From Phycisphaeraceae bacterium (GTDB taxonomy: Bacteria > Planctomycetota > Phycisphaerae > Phycisphaerales > Phycisphaeraceae), in NCBI GenBank assembly GCA_029260715.1, contig JAJDCS010000009.1:62001-126000 (forward strand): a stretch of DNA of 64,000 nucleotides. Reading direction: 5' to 3'. Made by a program: the position numbers and the translations under genes. Every line of letters starts with the position of its first letter. Position 1 is the first letter of the stretch. Positions 51,760 to 60,527 of this stretch are shown here, piece by piece. The notes beneath the pieces were generated by a model. It was not told the DNA's origin, did not search any database, and saw only the letters and a list, made by a program, of their open reading frames with translations.

Positions 51760-51847
51760 CACTATCGAAACAGTTTGTTTGCCAAGCACCCCCTTTCTTC
51801 GTTAAACGTCCGTCTCATTTCATTATTCGTCGCCATCAACCGACCGG

Positions 51848-52762
51848 TCAAGTGCCAGCCTTCTTGTTATTCTTCCCAGGCGGCCGCTTCGCGCGGCCCC
51901 GGCCGGCGCCGCGCGACGCAAGCCCTTGCAAAACCTCAAGATTCACAACATCCCAAGGCCGACCATCCGGCGCAACCGCTTTGGCTGTCTCCAGAATCTT
52001 CGGGACTTTCTTGAACGCTCGGTGCTTAACGATCACCCCAAACGCCTCCAACGCCACATGCCCGTGCCCGATGTGCTCGTGCCGGTCAACGCGGCTGCCA
52101 CGCGGCGTCTTCGAGTCGTTGATGTGCAACGCACGCACACGGTCAAGCCCAACCACACCGTCGAACTCCTTCAATACAGCCTTGCACCCCGCACCGCTGG
52201 TCAGGTCGTACCCAGCCTCGATCATGTGCGCCGTGTCGAGACACGCGCCCAACCGCTCGGGCTGCTTCACCGCGTCGATGATCCGCCGCAAGTGCTCAAA
52301 CCGCGCCCCCAAGCTCGACCCCTGCCCAGCCGTCACCTCCAAACACGTCACAACGCTCAAACCAGGCAGATCCTTGTGAACCCGGTCCAGCGCCTGGGCC
52401 ACGCGCTTCAAACCCGCCGGCTCCCCCTCGCCCATGTGCGCCCCCGGGTGCGTCACCAGCGACTCGATCTCCAACGCCTCGCAACGCTCCAACTCCTCGC
52501 GGAACAGCGCAATGGACTTCCGCCGGTTCTCGGCGTCCGGGCTGGCTAAATTAATCAGGTAGCTGTCGTGGCTCACCACGTCGCGGATTTTGGTCTGCCG
52601 CCGGTGCTCCCGCCACAATGCAATCTGCTCATCCGTCAGCGGCTTGACCCGCCACTGCCGCTGGTTTTTGGTGAATACCTGCACACAGCCCATGCCCAGG
52701 CGTTGGGCTTCGATCAGGGCGTTGTGCAGCCCGCCGGCAATGGAAAGGTGGCTACCGAACAT
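51848..52762 (-). CDS. nfo: Endonuclease IV (AP endonuclease)
   Basis: 304 residues of the Nfo family, which cleaves DNA at abasic sites using three zinc ions. FGSHLSIAGGLHNALIEAQ, SHDSYLINLASP, VTHPGAHMGEG, CLEVTAGQGSSLG and CLDTAHMIEAGYD carry the conserved His/Glu/Asp ligands in order. The C-terminus has a basic tail (GRAKRPPGKNNKKAGT) that extends beyond the family. ATG at 52762 is chosen. It is last in an apparent operon 36 bp after the DUF5989 gene. Confidence 0.94.
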   Translation of the reverse strand: MFGSHLSIAGGLHNALIEAQRLGMGCVQVFTKNQRQWRVKPLTDEQIALWREHRRQTKIRDVVSHDSYLINLASPDAENRRKSIALFREELERCEALEIESLVTHPGAHMGEGEPAGLKRVAQALDRVHKDLPGLSVVTCLEVTAGQGSSLGARFEHLRRIIDAVKQPERLGACLDTAHMIEAGYDLTSGAGCKAVLKEFDGVVGLDRVRALHINDSKTPRGSRVDRHEHIGHGHVALEAFGVIVKHRAFKKVPKILETAKAVAPDGRPWDVVNLEVLQGLASRGAGRGRAKRPPGKNNKKAGT

Positions 52763-52798
52763 AGTTCGCAACGGGTTGGCCCGTAGCCTGTCAGCCCG

Positions 52799-53002
52799 CT
52801 AAAACAGCGTGTAGATAAACGGCGCCGCCGCACCGCCGCCGTAAATCACCAACAGGCCCACCAGCAGCATCACCACCACGATCGGCGTGAGCCACCACTT
52901 CTTATTGTGCTTCAGGAAGTCCACAAACTCGCCGACAAGACCGGTCCGCTCTGTTTGAGATTCAGCCTTGAATTGCTCTGCCTGTTTTGATTCATCGGCC
53001 AT
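52799..53002 (-). CDS. DUF5989 small membrane protein
   Basis: 67 residues: a polar N-terminus (about 1-20), then GEFVDFLKHNKKWWLTPIV and a transmembrane helix ending in GGGAAAPFIYTLF. The KKWWL and APFIYTLF features mark DUF5989, which is found next to SxtJ-type proteins and carbamoyltransferases. Function unknown. It lies between the SxtJ gene and nfo in the same operon. Confidence 0.85.
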   Translation of the reverse strand: MADESKQAEQFKAESQTERTGLVGEFVDFLKHNKKWWLTPIVVVMLLVGLLVIYGGGAAAPFIYTLF

Positions 53003-53037
53003 GGTTGCTGCCTTTTCTAAACCGCGTGGAAGATCGT

Positions 53038-53598
53038 CTAAAACTGACGGAAATAACGCTTGATGTCGGTCACGGGCTTGCGTGGCTCCCAGTACGACGC
53101 CGCCTCCGGGTCAAGCTTGCGTTGCATCGGGTCGTACCCGAACTTCCGCATTACAACCCCCATCGGCGTCAGCACCAGATAAAACACCATCGCCATAATC
53201 AGGCACGAAATCGTCCAGCCGATCGGCTCGGCCGCGCTCATCCAGCCGATGTAAACGGTCTTCGCAAACCCCGGGCTTGACCAAACCTGCACACTCGCCG
53301 CAACACCCAATGCCCAGACCACCCCAGCCACCACCAGCGCCGGCGCCCCAGCCGCCACCGCGCCACCCACACAACCAAACAAACCCGGCAGCAAAAAACC
53401 CAGCATCTGCCTGCCCCGTGGCGAGCCGCTGTTCAAAGCCACCCCCACCAACACCGCTACGGTCAGCACCGTCGCCGCGCCCAACAAAGCAGCCGCCTTC
53501 CACAACGCGATCACACCCACCAGCCCCGCGAACGCCAGCAACAACCAGCCGAACGTCCGCAAGTCTCGATCCGAAGGGTTGAGGTTGATCTCAATCAT
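53038..53598 (-). CDS. SxtJ-family membrane protein
   Basis: 186 residues, with about four to five transmembrane helices, and an ending typical of SxtJ: MGVVMRKFGYDPMQRKLDPEAASYWEPR. The N-terminus (SDRDLRTFGWLLLAFAGLVGV) also matches. The name comes from the saxitoxin cluster, where the gene sits next to the carbamoyltransferase sxtI, but the family is widespread and its role is unknown. Here it follows the SGNH gene by 12 bp. Confidence 0.87.
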   Translation of the reverse strand: MIEINLNPSDRDLRTFGWLLLAFAGLVGVIALWKAAALLGAATVLTVAVLVGVALNSGSPRGRQMLGFLLPGLFGCVGGAVAAGAPALVVAGVVWALGVAASVQVWSSPGFAKTVYIGWMSAAEPIGWTISCLIMAMVFYLVLTPMGVVMRKFGYDPMQRKLDPEAASYWEPRKPVTDIKRYFRQF

Positions 53599-53610
53599 CG
53601 ATGAAACACC

Positions 53611-54879
53611 TTATCTATTGCCGCCGCCGGCGGGGACCCGGCGCGCGCCGGCCCGTCGACGCTCCAGTATACGCGAGACACCCCCGACGATCGTCTCAGC
53701 CACCACAACGTTGCCGTTTTCGGCCAGGTGGCAGAAGTCAATATAGTAGGGTTTGGTAGCGTCATCGAACAGGCCGCCGAGGTTCCGAAACCGCGAGTCG
53801 CCGTTCAGAAATTCCGACGACGCCACACGCTGATACGCCGCCAAGAAAAACGCTTTGATATACCCCATCTTCTCACTGCTGCGGGCTTCAAACGGCGTAA
53901 TGTGCCGCTTCGTGAAGATCATAGGCTGCCAGTAAAAAACCGCGTCAAAGCCGTAGGCTTCCGACACCGCCATAACAATCCTAAAATTGTTCTCATAAAC
54001 GCGCAACAGATCGTCAATCAGCAATAATTCTTCCTGCCGCTCGTCCGGATGAACTCCGCTAGACGCGGGCCTGCTGAGCACCACCCCATCGTCGGGATTC
54101 AGACGCGTGCGTATCGCCGTGGCCAACCGGACAAACCCAGGCCAACTCGTGGGCTTGGCGGCGAGGTAAGCCTCGCCCAAACGCTTGTAGTCCTTCAACA
54201 GGTTGAATTCCGCCCTGCGGTTTTTCTCGTTTTGTGGGACGCCAGCCTCCCGGTGCTGGTAGGCTGCAAACACGTCGTTCACGCCGTTGTAAAACACCGC
54301 GATATCCGGGACGTCGCCGCTTTGGAGGCACCGCAGCAGCGTGATGACCTCCTGTGTGCTGACGTACCCGCTTTCGCCAAAATTAAAAACCCGCACGCTG
54401 TGACCCGCTTCGGTCAACTCCCGCGCGAGGCAAGAGGGGATGGTGTAATCGTCCCGCACACCAGTGCCCCATACCGTCGACCCGCCAAAAACGAAAACCC
54501 GCGCCGGGCTCCCAGCCACAGAATCCCCACCGGCCGGGGGCCGCCAGGTTTGACGCAGGCGGTCTTCATTGACGTTAATAAATTGCCCCGAATAGGGCTC
54601 GCGACGCCAGTACACGTAAGACTGCCACACCATAGGCCAAGCCTCACGGAACTCCTCGTAATACGCCGCGGTCCACGCCGCCTCGCCGTACCCGTCGGCG
54701 GCGACCCGCCGGTCGACCGTCCCCGTCGCGGGCTTGTCGATCCACGTATCCTTGACGTACACCGTCAGCCGCAAGCCGCCCTCGCACAGCAAGACAACCA
54801 ACAGCGTCAAGCCGATAATCGACCAGACCGTTTGCAGGCCGACCACCGCTTGGCGGACTTTTGAAAATACGGCCGACAT
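53611..54879 (-). CDS. Membrane-anchored SGNH/GDSL hydrolase-like protein
   Basis: 422 residues. One N-terminal transmembrane helix (about 12-35), then an extracytoplasmic SGNH domain: FVFGGSTVWGTGV (catalytic Ser block), NFGESGY, NGVNDV (Asn block) and a late DFCHLAENG (Asp-X-X-His block). All four blocks are present, so it could be an active esterase. Its place in the carbamoyltransferase/SxtJ/DUF5989 operon is conserved in other bacteria and suggests action on a surface glycan or a secondary metabolite. ATG at 54879 is preferred over 54909. Confidence 0.86.
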   Translation of the reverse strand: MSAVFSKVRQAVVGLQTVWSIIGLTLLVVLLCEGGLRLTVYVKDTWIDKPATGTVDRRVAADGYGEAAWTAAYYEEFREAWPMVWQSYVYWRREPYSGQFINVNEDRLRQTWRPPAGGDSVAGSPARVFVFGGSTVWGTGVRDDYTIPSCLARELTEAGHSVRVFNFGESGYVSTQEVITLLRCLQSGDVPDIAVFYNGVNDVFAAYQHREAGVPQNEKNRRAEFNLLKDYKRLGEAYLAAKPTSWPGFVRLATAIRTRLNPDDGVVLSRPASSGVHPDERQEELLLIDDLLRVYENNFRIVMAVSEAYGFDAVFYWQPMIFTKRHITPFEARSSEKMGYIKAFFLAAYQRVASSEFLNGDSRFRNLGGLFDDATKPYYIDFCHLAENGNVVVAETIVGGVSRILERRRAGARRVPAGGGNR

Positions 54880-54914
54880 GGTTGGACATCTTCTTTCTGC
54901 CGCCGCCAACCGGG

Positions 54915-56753
54915 TCAGTCCAACTCAAACTGGGCGATGTAGTCATCGATCTCGTGCCGCTTGGCTTCGGGCTGCTCTTCTTTAAGCAGGACGCAGTTCT
55001 CCAACACCAGCACGTCCATATTCGTAGCCATCAGGCACCGGTAGGCGTGCTCGGGCGTGCAGACGATCGGCTCGCCCCGGATGTTGAAACTGGTATTGAT
55101 GATCACCGGGCAACCGGTTTTTTCCTTGAATTTCTTCATCAGCCGGTGCAGACGGCCGTTCCGCTCCGGATCAATCGTCTGGACACGCGCAGAGTAATCC
55201 ACGTGTGTAATCGCCGGCACCGTCGACCGCTGTGTCTTGAGCAGGTCGATACCCGTCAACCCCGCCGCCTTCTCATCAACGGGCAACCGCTTCTTAGGCT
55301 GCACCGGCGCGACCAGCAGCATGTACGGGCTCTCCTCATTAGGACGCAGCTCGAACCACTCGTCCACGTCCTCCTGCAACACGCACGGCGCGAACGGCCG
55401 AAACGACTCGCGGAACTTGATCTTCAGGTTCATCACCGACTGCATATGCGGCGAACGCGCGTCGCCGATAATCGACCGCCCCCCCAACGCGCGCGGGCCG
55501 AACTCCATGTGGCCGTACATATGACCCACGACCTTCTCAGAAGCGATCAGCTGCGCGACCGCCTCAACCAGTTCCTCTTCGTCTTCGTAGTAACGATATT
55601 TGGCGTCCATGCCATCAAGGAACTGCTTGATCTGCTCGTTGGTGTACCGCGGCCCAAGGAACGAGCCCCTCTGGAAATCGTGCACGCCGTCCGCCACGCG
55701 CGGGTTGTCCAGCAACTGGTGCCAGACAAACATCGCCGCGCCCAACGCCCCCCCCGCGTCGCCCGCGGCCGGCTGGATCCAAATATTGTCAAAAATCCGC
55801 TCCAGCAAAACCTTCCCGTTACCCACACAGTTCAACGCCACCCCGCCCGCCATCACCAAATTCTTCATCCCCGTTTCTTGACGAACGTGACGGGCGATAC
55901 GCAGCATCACCTCCTCCGTCACCGCCTGGATCGACGCCGCGATGTCCATCTCACGCTGCGTGATACGCGTCTCGGGCGTGCGCGCTGGGCCCTCAAACAG
56001 CTCATCCATCCTGGAGTTGGTCATCGTCAACCCCTGGCAGTAGTTGAAGTACGACATATCCATCCGGAACGAGCCGTCCGCTTTCAAGTCCAACAGCTTG
56101 TCGAGCATCACGTCTTTAAACCGCGGCTTCCCGTAAGGCGCCAGGCCCATCAGCTTGTACTCGCCCGAGTTCACCTTGAAACCCGTGAAGTACGTAAACG
56201 CCGAGTACAGCAGCCCCAGCGAATGGGGGAACTTCAACTCGTGGGTCAGCTCAATCTTATTACCCCGGCCCGTGCCGTACGTCGCCGTCGCCCACTCGCC
56301 CACACCGTCGAGTGTCAGAATCGCCGCCTCTTGGAACGGCGAAGGGAAAAACGCGCTGGCCGCGTGAGACTCGTGGTGGTCCGTGAAGACGTACCGACCC
56401 TTGTACCGGTTGCCAAGCCCCTTATCCATCTCTCGCGGCAGGTGCAGCTTCTGTCGCAGCCACAGCGGCATCCCCGCCAAAAACGACTGAAAACCCGCGG
56501 GAGCGAAAGAAAGGTAAGTCTCCAAAAGCCGCTCGAACTTCACCAACGGCTTGTCGTAGAACGCCACATAGTCCAACTCTTCCGGTGATATCCCCGCCTC
56601 ACGCATGCAGTAATCAATCGCGTGTTGGGGGAATCGGTGGTCGTGCTTCTTACGGGTAAACCGCTCTTCCTGCGCCGCAGCCGTAAGCTCGCCGTCACGC
56701 ACCAGACACGCGGCACTATCGTGATAAAACGCTGAAATGCCCAAAATGTTCAT
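54915..56753 (-). CDS. NodU/CmcH-family carbamoyltransferase
   Basis: 612 residues. N-terminal TsaD-like domain with ISAFYHDSAACLVRDG, TRKKHDHRFPQHAI and TDHHESHAASAFF (His metal ligands) and GGVALNCVGNGK. The C-terminal carbamoyltransferase domain has MEFGPRALGGRSIIGDAR and VIINTSFNIRGEPIVCTP. It transfers the carbamoyl group of carbamoyl phosphate to a hydroxyl, as in nodulation factor, cephamycin and saxitoxin synthesis. First gene of the operon; the 267 bp up to nuoH hold divergent promoters. Confidence 0.94.
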   Translation of the reverse strand: MNILGISAFYHDSAACLVRDGELTAAAQEERFTRKKHDHRFPQHAIDYCMREAGISPEELDYVAFYDKPLVKFERLLETYLSFAPAGFQSFLAGMPLWLRQKLHLPREMDKGLGNRYKGRYVFTDHHESHAASAFFPSPFQEAAILTLDGVGEWATATYGTGRGNKIELTHELKFPHSLGLLYSAFTYFTGFKVNSGEYKLMGLAPYGKPRFKDVMLDKLLDLKADGSFRMDMSYFNYCQGLTMTNSRMDELFEGPARTPETRITQREMDIAASIQAVTEEVMLRIARHVRQETGMKNLVMAGGVALNCVGNGKVLLERIFDNIWIQPAAGDAGGALGAAMFVWHQLLDNPRVADGVHDFQRGSFLGPRYTNEQIKQFLDGMDAKYRYYEDEEELVEAVAQLIASEKVVGHMYGHMEFGPRALGGRSIIGDARSPHMQSVMNLKIKFRESFRPFAPCVLQEDVDEWFELRPNEESPYMLLVAPVQPKKRLPVDEKAAGLTGIDLLKTQRSTVPAITHVDYSARVQTIDPERNGRLHRLMKKFKEKTGCPVIINTSFNIRGEPIVCTPEHAYRCLMATNMDVLVLENCVLLKEEQPEAKRHEIDDYIAQFELD

Positions 56754-57020
56754 AGGTATCGCCTCTGCATCCGCCTGCGCAAATATCTCTTCAAGCTAGC
56801 TGGCTGTAAACATCATAGCAAATCAAAGCTTCAAAGAACCAAAACCTGCCGCAACGCCGGCCCCTGAACCACGCCAACGACGGCGTTAACTCCAAACCCC
56901 GACTCGAACCACGCCGACAAACCCACCAGCCACTTTCACTGTCGCCCCAAGCTGTTACAATCCACACCGCTTGTAGCGTGCATTGGGAACACCCCGCCCT
57001 TTAGTAACGTGAGGCTGTCT

Positions 57021-58472
57021 ATGCTCCGGGAACTAGCAGGCGACAACATCTGGATTTTCATCGGTCTGAAAGTAGGCGTCGTGCTGGCATCCTTCCTGCC
57101 GGCCATCAGCCTGATCGCCATGTTCAGCATCTGGTGGGAACGCAAAGTCGCTGGGCACATCCAGTCGCGCGTCGGGCCCATGCACACCGGCGGGTGGCAC
57201 GGCTGGTCCCAATCCCTCGCGGACGGGCTAAAGCTCATCTTTAAAGAAGACCTCATACCAGCCAACGCCGACCAGTTCCTGTTCCGCCTAGCGCCATACC
57301 TCGCCTTCGGGCCCGTCTTCGCCGCGTTCATGGTCCTGCCCTTTGGCCCGCAATTCATCTTCGAAGCCGGGCTGAGCATCGGCGTCCTCTACATCCTCGC
57401 CGTCCTGAGCATCGAGGTCATGGGCGTCATCCTCGCCGGCTGGGGATCGGGCAGCAAGTGGGCCATCTACGGAGCCATGCGCGAAGCATGCCAGATGGTC
57501 AGCTACGAAATACCGCTGGGCATCTCCATCCTCTGCGGCGTACTCGTCGCAGGCACGCTCAACCTCCTGGAACTGAGCTACCTCCAAGGCCGGGGCCTGT
57601 GGGACTGGTTCATCTTCCACAACCCCTTCGTATTCGCAGCCTTCTTCCTCTACTTCGTCGCAAGCCTCGCCGAGAACAAACGCGCACCATTCGACCTGCC
57701 CGAATCCGAAAGCGAACTCGTCGCGGGCTTCCACACCGAGTACAGCGGACTGCGATTCAGCTTCTTCTTCTTCGCCGAATACGCCTCCATGTTCGTCGTC
57801 GGCGGCATCCAAACCGCCCTATTCCTAGGCGGATGGAACAGCCCACTGGGCACGCTCGACCCCGTCTACGCCATGATCGGCTACGACCCCGTCTTCGCCG
57901 GCACCGCGTTCTTTAAAGGCATGCTCACCACCGACATGGGCTGGGCCGCCACAGCAAAAGCAATGGGCCTGGGCTCCACCGGGCTCATCGCGCTCAACGC
58001 CTACTGCCTGTTCTGGTTCGTGATCAAAATATTCACCCTCATTTTCTTGCAGATTTGGATCCGGTGGACACTGCCCCGCATACGAATCGACCAGGTGCTC
58101 TACGCCTGCGTCAAGGTCCTGCTGCCGATGAGCCTGGTCGTCTTCGTGGGCACAGCCGTGTGGATATGGGCGGTCAAGCAGCCCGACCCGGGCATCGGCG
58201 CCCACGGCCAGTTCGTCATGAGACTGGGCCACCTCGTCGTTACCCCCAAGCCCGCCATGCAGTTGATCACTCAAACCGTCATGACCGCTCTGGGGCTGCT
58301 GCTCGTCGTGTCAATATTCGGCGTGGTCGCTTGGGCGATACTCAACCGCGACACCCAACCGCGCAAGAGCTTCTTCGAAGACATCATGCCCGTGGGCAAC
58401 ACCATCGCGTTCACCTCGGGGCCCTCAAGCGAGGACGATGACGACGAAGCCGCCGCCGAGCCCGCCGCCTAA
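57021..58472 (+). CDS. nuoH: NADH-quinone oxidoreductase subunit H
   Basis: Membrane subunit of respiratory complex I at the quinone site. SIWWERKVAGHIQSRVGP, GWHGWSQSLADGLKLIFKED and YSGLRFSFFFFAEYA are diagnostic. 483 residues, longer than the 325 of E. coli because of inserted segments and an acidic tail (SSEDDDDEAAAEPAA). ATG at 57021 has GAGG six bases upstream, better than GTG at 57009. No other nuo gene is in the window, so this gene stands apart from an nuo operon. A hairpin terminator follows at 58516. Confidence 0.95.
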   Translation: MLRELAGDNIWIFIGLKVGVVLASFLPAISLIAMFSIWWERKVAGHIQSRVGPMHTGGWHGWSQSLADGLKLIFKEDLIPANADQFLFRLAPYLAFGPVFAAFMVLPFGPQFIFEAGLSIGVLYILAVLSIEVMGVILAGWGSGSKWAIYGAMREACQMVSYEIPLGISILCGVLVAGTLNLLELSYLQGRGLWDWFIFHNPFVFAAFFLYFVASLAENKRAPFDLPESESELVAGFHTEYSGLRFSFFFFAEYASMFVVGGIQTALFLGGWNSPLGTLDPVYAMIGYDPVFAGTAFFKGMLTTDMGWAATAKAMGLGSTGLIALNAYCLFWFVIKIFTLIFLQIWIRWTLPRIRIDQVLYACVKVLLPMSLVVFVGTAVWIWAVKQPDPGIGAHGQFVMRLGHLVVTPKPAMQLITQTVMTALGLLLVVSIFGVVAWAILNRDTQPRKSFFEDIMPVGNTIAFTSGPSSEDDDDEAAAEPAA

Positions 58473-58515
58473 ACCGGCTACCGCCAAACCAGCCCCGCCT
58501 AGCCAAACCAACGCG

Positions 58516-58560
58516 CAAAAAAAGCCGACGGTGGCACGCACCGTCGGCTTACTATTTTTA
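58516..58560. terminator. Bidirectional rho-independent terminator
   Basis: A 12-bp perfect stem (AAGCCGACGGTG with CACCGTCGGCTT) and a five-base loop. A-rich sequence precedes it (AAAAAA) and ACTATTTTTA follows, so it can end both the nuoH transcript and the convergent coiled-coil gene. Confidence 0.85.
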
Positions 58561-58598
58561 ACGCTACATCCCCTCCGGGCAACGCCCGGCCGCCGCAA

Positions 58599-58874
58599 TT
58601 ACGCGCCGTGGGAATCGTTGTTGCCCTGCTCGATCATCTTCCGCAGGTAGCTGTTCTCCCGGCGGGTCGCTTCCAGATCGAAGACCAAATACTTGATCGA
58701 CAGCCGCAGGTAGTCCAGGCTCTCTTGGAGATTGTGGACCGTCTCCTGGAGCTTGGCGTGACGGGCCTGGGTCTCTTGGGCCATGGCCGTAAGCTTGTCC
58801 CGCTCGGTCTTGGGCAGGGTTGAGATTTCGTTCATGAGTTCATTCAGCTTGGCGTGGAACGTTGCTTCATCCAT
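58599..58874 (-). CDS. Conserved coiled-coil protein (91 aa)
   Basis: ATG at 58874 has GGGGGAG eight bases upstream. The product is helical throughout: LNELMNEISTLPKTERDKL, then LQESLDYLRLSIKYLVFDLEATRREN, a heptad-like stretch with a conserved core. I have the impression that the LDYLRLSIKYLVFDLEATRREN segment is strongly conserved in planctomycetes, but this was not checked. No known domain. It may dimerise and act in regulation or as an adaptor. Confidence 0.8.
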   Translation of the reverse strand: MDEATFHAKLNELMNEISTLPKTERDKLTAMAQETQARHAKLQETVHNLQESLDYLRLSIKYLVFDLEATRRENSYLRKMIEQGNNDSHGA

Positions 58875-59369
58875 TGTTTTTTCTCCCCCTTCGTCATTGA
58901 AGGCAACCAGTCTATCACAATAGGGTTGCCAGATGAATACAGATGAGATCATTTTTATTTACAATTTCTTAAAATCAATAAAAATAGATATTTATGTCAT
59001 TTTTACTCTGCCCAACGCCCCTCTATTCTGCGGTCTAAAAATGTAGGATGTGGTCAAAAAACAACATCTCCACGAAGCCCACCCACCACACCAAGCGACA
59101 AAGTATTAATACAAAACAAGTTACGGCAATTGCCCCTCGACAACAACACCCGCGTCACAATCGAATCTACAGAAAGCTTTTATATAAATGAACTTATGCC
59201 GCCACCGCACATAGCCGCGGTCTGAGGCGGACATCTTGTACGACACTGAAATCGAGCTATGCTTGTATAGTCCATTGGCACATCTAAATAGAGGCACAGC
59301 ACGTCTGACGCTGTAAAATTCAGCCCCAAGCGTCTAATCCCCAGCAACACACCCGATAGTTCAATACCA
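58875..59369. other. AT-rich intergenic region
   Basis: 495 bp without a recognisable gene, notably AT-rich at 58940-59000 against the GC-rich background. It holds the promoter of the coiled-coil gene (minus strand) and probably of the SGNH gene (plus strand). A TATAGT at 59266-59271 is a possible -10 without a fitting -35. I see no structural RNA that I can name. Confidence 0.5.
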
Positions 59370-60509
59370 ATGACTAAAAGTAAGCCCTCTTCACCCGATC
59401 AGCGGAGCCTAAGCGCCCCGAAAAAAGCCCTCTACACCGCCGTGTGTCTCCTCTTTATCCTGCTGCTGTGCGAAGCGGGCCTGCGCCTCCGCTCCTGGAA
59501 ACGCTACGGAACCACCAAGGTCGAGGTCACCAGCAGCCTGCTAATCCGGGACAAATCGCTAGGCCTGTCCGTCCCGCGCCCCGGCCACCAGCAGCACGGC
59601 GGCAAGGCCTCCATCGCCATCAACGCCCTAGGCTTCCGCGGCGACGAAGTGACCCTCGAAAAACCGCCAAAAACGCTACGCATCGTCTGCATGGGCGCTT
59701 CAACCACCTTCTGTTCGGAAGCCTCCTCCAACATCACCGTCTGGCCCAGCAGGCTCCAAGCCATCCTTCAAAAGCAGTTCCCGAAAATCAACGTCGAGGT
59801 CATCAACGCCGGCGTGCCGGGATACCGCGTGGCTCAAACCCGAATATCGCTGGAAAAAAGAGTTCTGCCTCTCAACCCCGACCTCGTGTTGCTCTACCAC
59901 GCCAACAACGACATCGCCTTCGACACCGGACGCCTCGCCGCCGACCTAGGCCTCACCAAGCCCAAATCGGGGCGGCACAGCGGCCTCCTCAAATCCCTCT
60001 CCAAAGCCAGCATCCTCTTCGACCTGCTCTACAAAAACCTAACGATCGCCACCTCAGGCGGCGGCAAGCACGCGAAGAAACTATCCGCGATACCTCCCGA
60101 TCTACCGGCACGCTTTATCGGTGAAATCTCACAAGTCCGCGAAGAACTGCGGAAACACAACATACCCCTGGTCATGTCGGCGTTCCTTGTGAAGTACCGC
60201 CGCGACCAGCCGCGAGATCAGCAGATCGCCAACGCCGACGTGTCTTTTTATTACATGCCCTGGATGACCATCGACCTCCTGCTCGACGCCATCGATCTGT
60301 ACAACGACGCGCTGCTCGACCACGCCCGCGAACACGCCGTGCCGTTTATCTCAGACCGTGAGTCGGTACCCCCCGACGACACCCACTACGCCGACGCCAT
60401 GCACATGACCGATCAAGGCTGCGCGCGGTTCGCCCAACGGGTCGCGTCTTTCCTGGAACAAAACAAAATCTTGGAGCCGATCGCCCGAAAAATCAGCGAT
60501 TCCCCCTGA
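59370..60509 (+). CDS. Membrane-anchored SGNH/GDSL hydrolase-like protein
   Basis: 379 residues. A transmembrane helix at about 20-38 (ALYTAVCLLFILLLCEAGLRL) resembles that of the SGNH protein at 53611 (VVLLCEGGLRL). The SGNH blocks are MGASTTF (Ser), NAGVPGY, YHANND (usually GxND) and DDTHYADAMHMTDQG (Asp/His). The Asn block has Ala instead of Gly. It is separate from the carbamoyltransferase operon but may work on the same kind of substrate. Convergent with purM. Confidence 0.84.
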   Translation: MTKSKPSSPDQRSLSAPKKALYTAVCLLFILLLCEAGLRLRSWKRYGTTKVEVTSSLLIRDKSLGLSVPRPGHQQHGGKASIAINALGFRGDEVTLEKPPKTLRIVCMGASTTFCSEASSNITVWPSRLQAILQKQFPKINVEVINAGVPGYRVAQTRISLEKRVLPLNPDLVLLYHANNDIAFDTGRLAADLGLTKPKSGRHSGLLKSLSKASILFDLLYKNLTIATSGGGKHAKKLSAIPPDLPARFIGEISQVREELRKHNIPLVMSAFLVKYRRDQPRDQQIANADVSFYYMPWMTIDLLLDAIDLYNDALLDHAREHAVPFISDRESVPPDDTHYADAMHMTDQGCARFAQRVASFLEQNKILEPIARKISDSP

Positions 60510-60527
60510 GCCCAAACGCCCGCTCTG

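Noticed and set aside
54861-56588. A 575-codon plus-strand frame antisense to the carbamoyltransferase
   Set aside because: Composition is typical of antisense frames in GC-rich DNA (Arg, His, Leu, Gln rich), no ribosome site, and the minus-strand frame has clear carbamoyltransferase motifs.
59236-59271. TTGTAC and TATAGT as a promoter for the SGNH gene
   Set aside because: The spacer is 24 bp, too long for a sigma-70 promoter; kept only as a possible -10.
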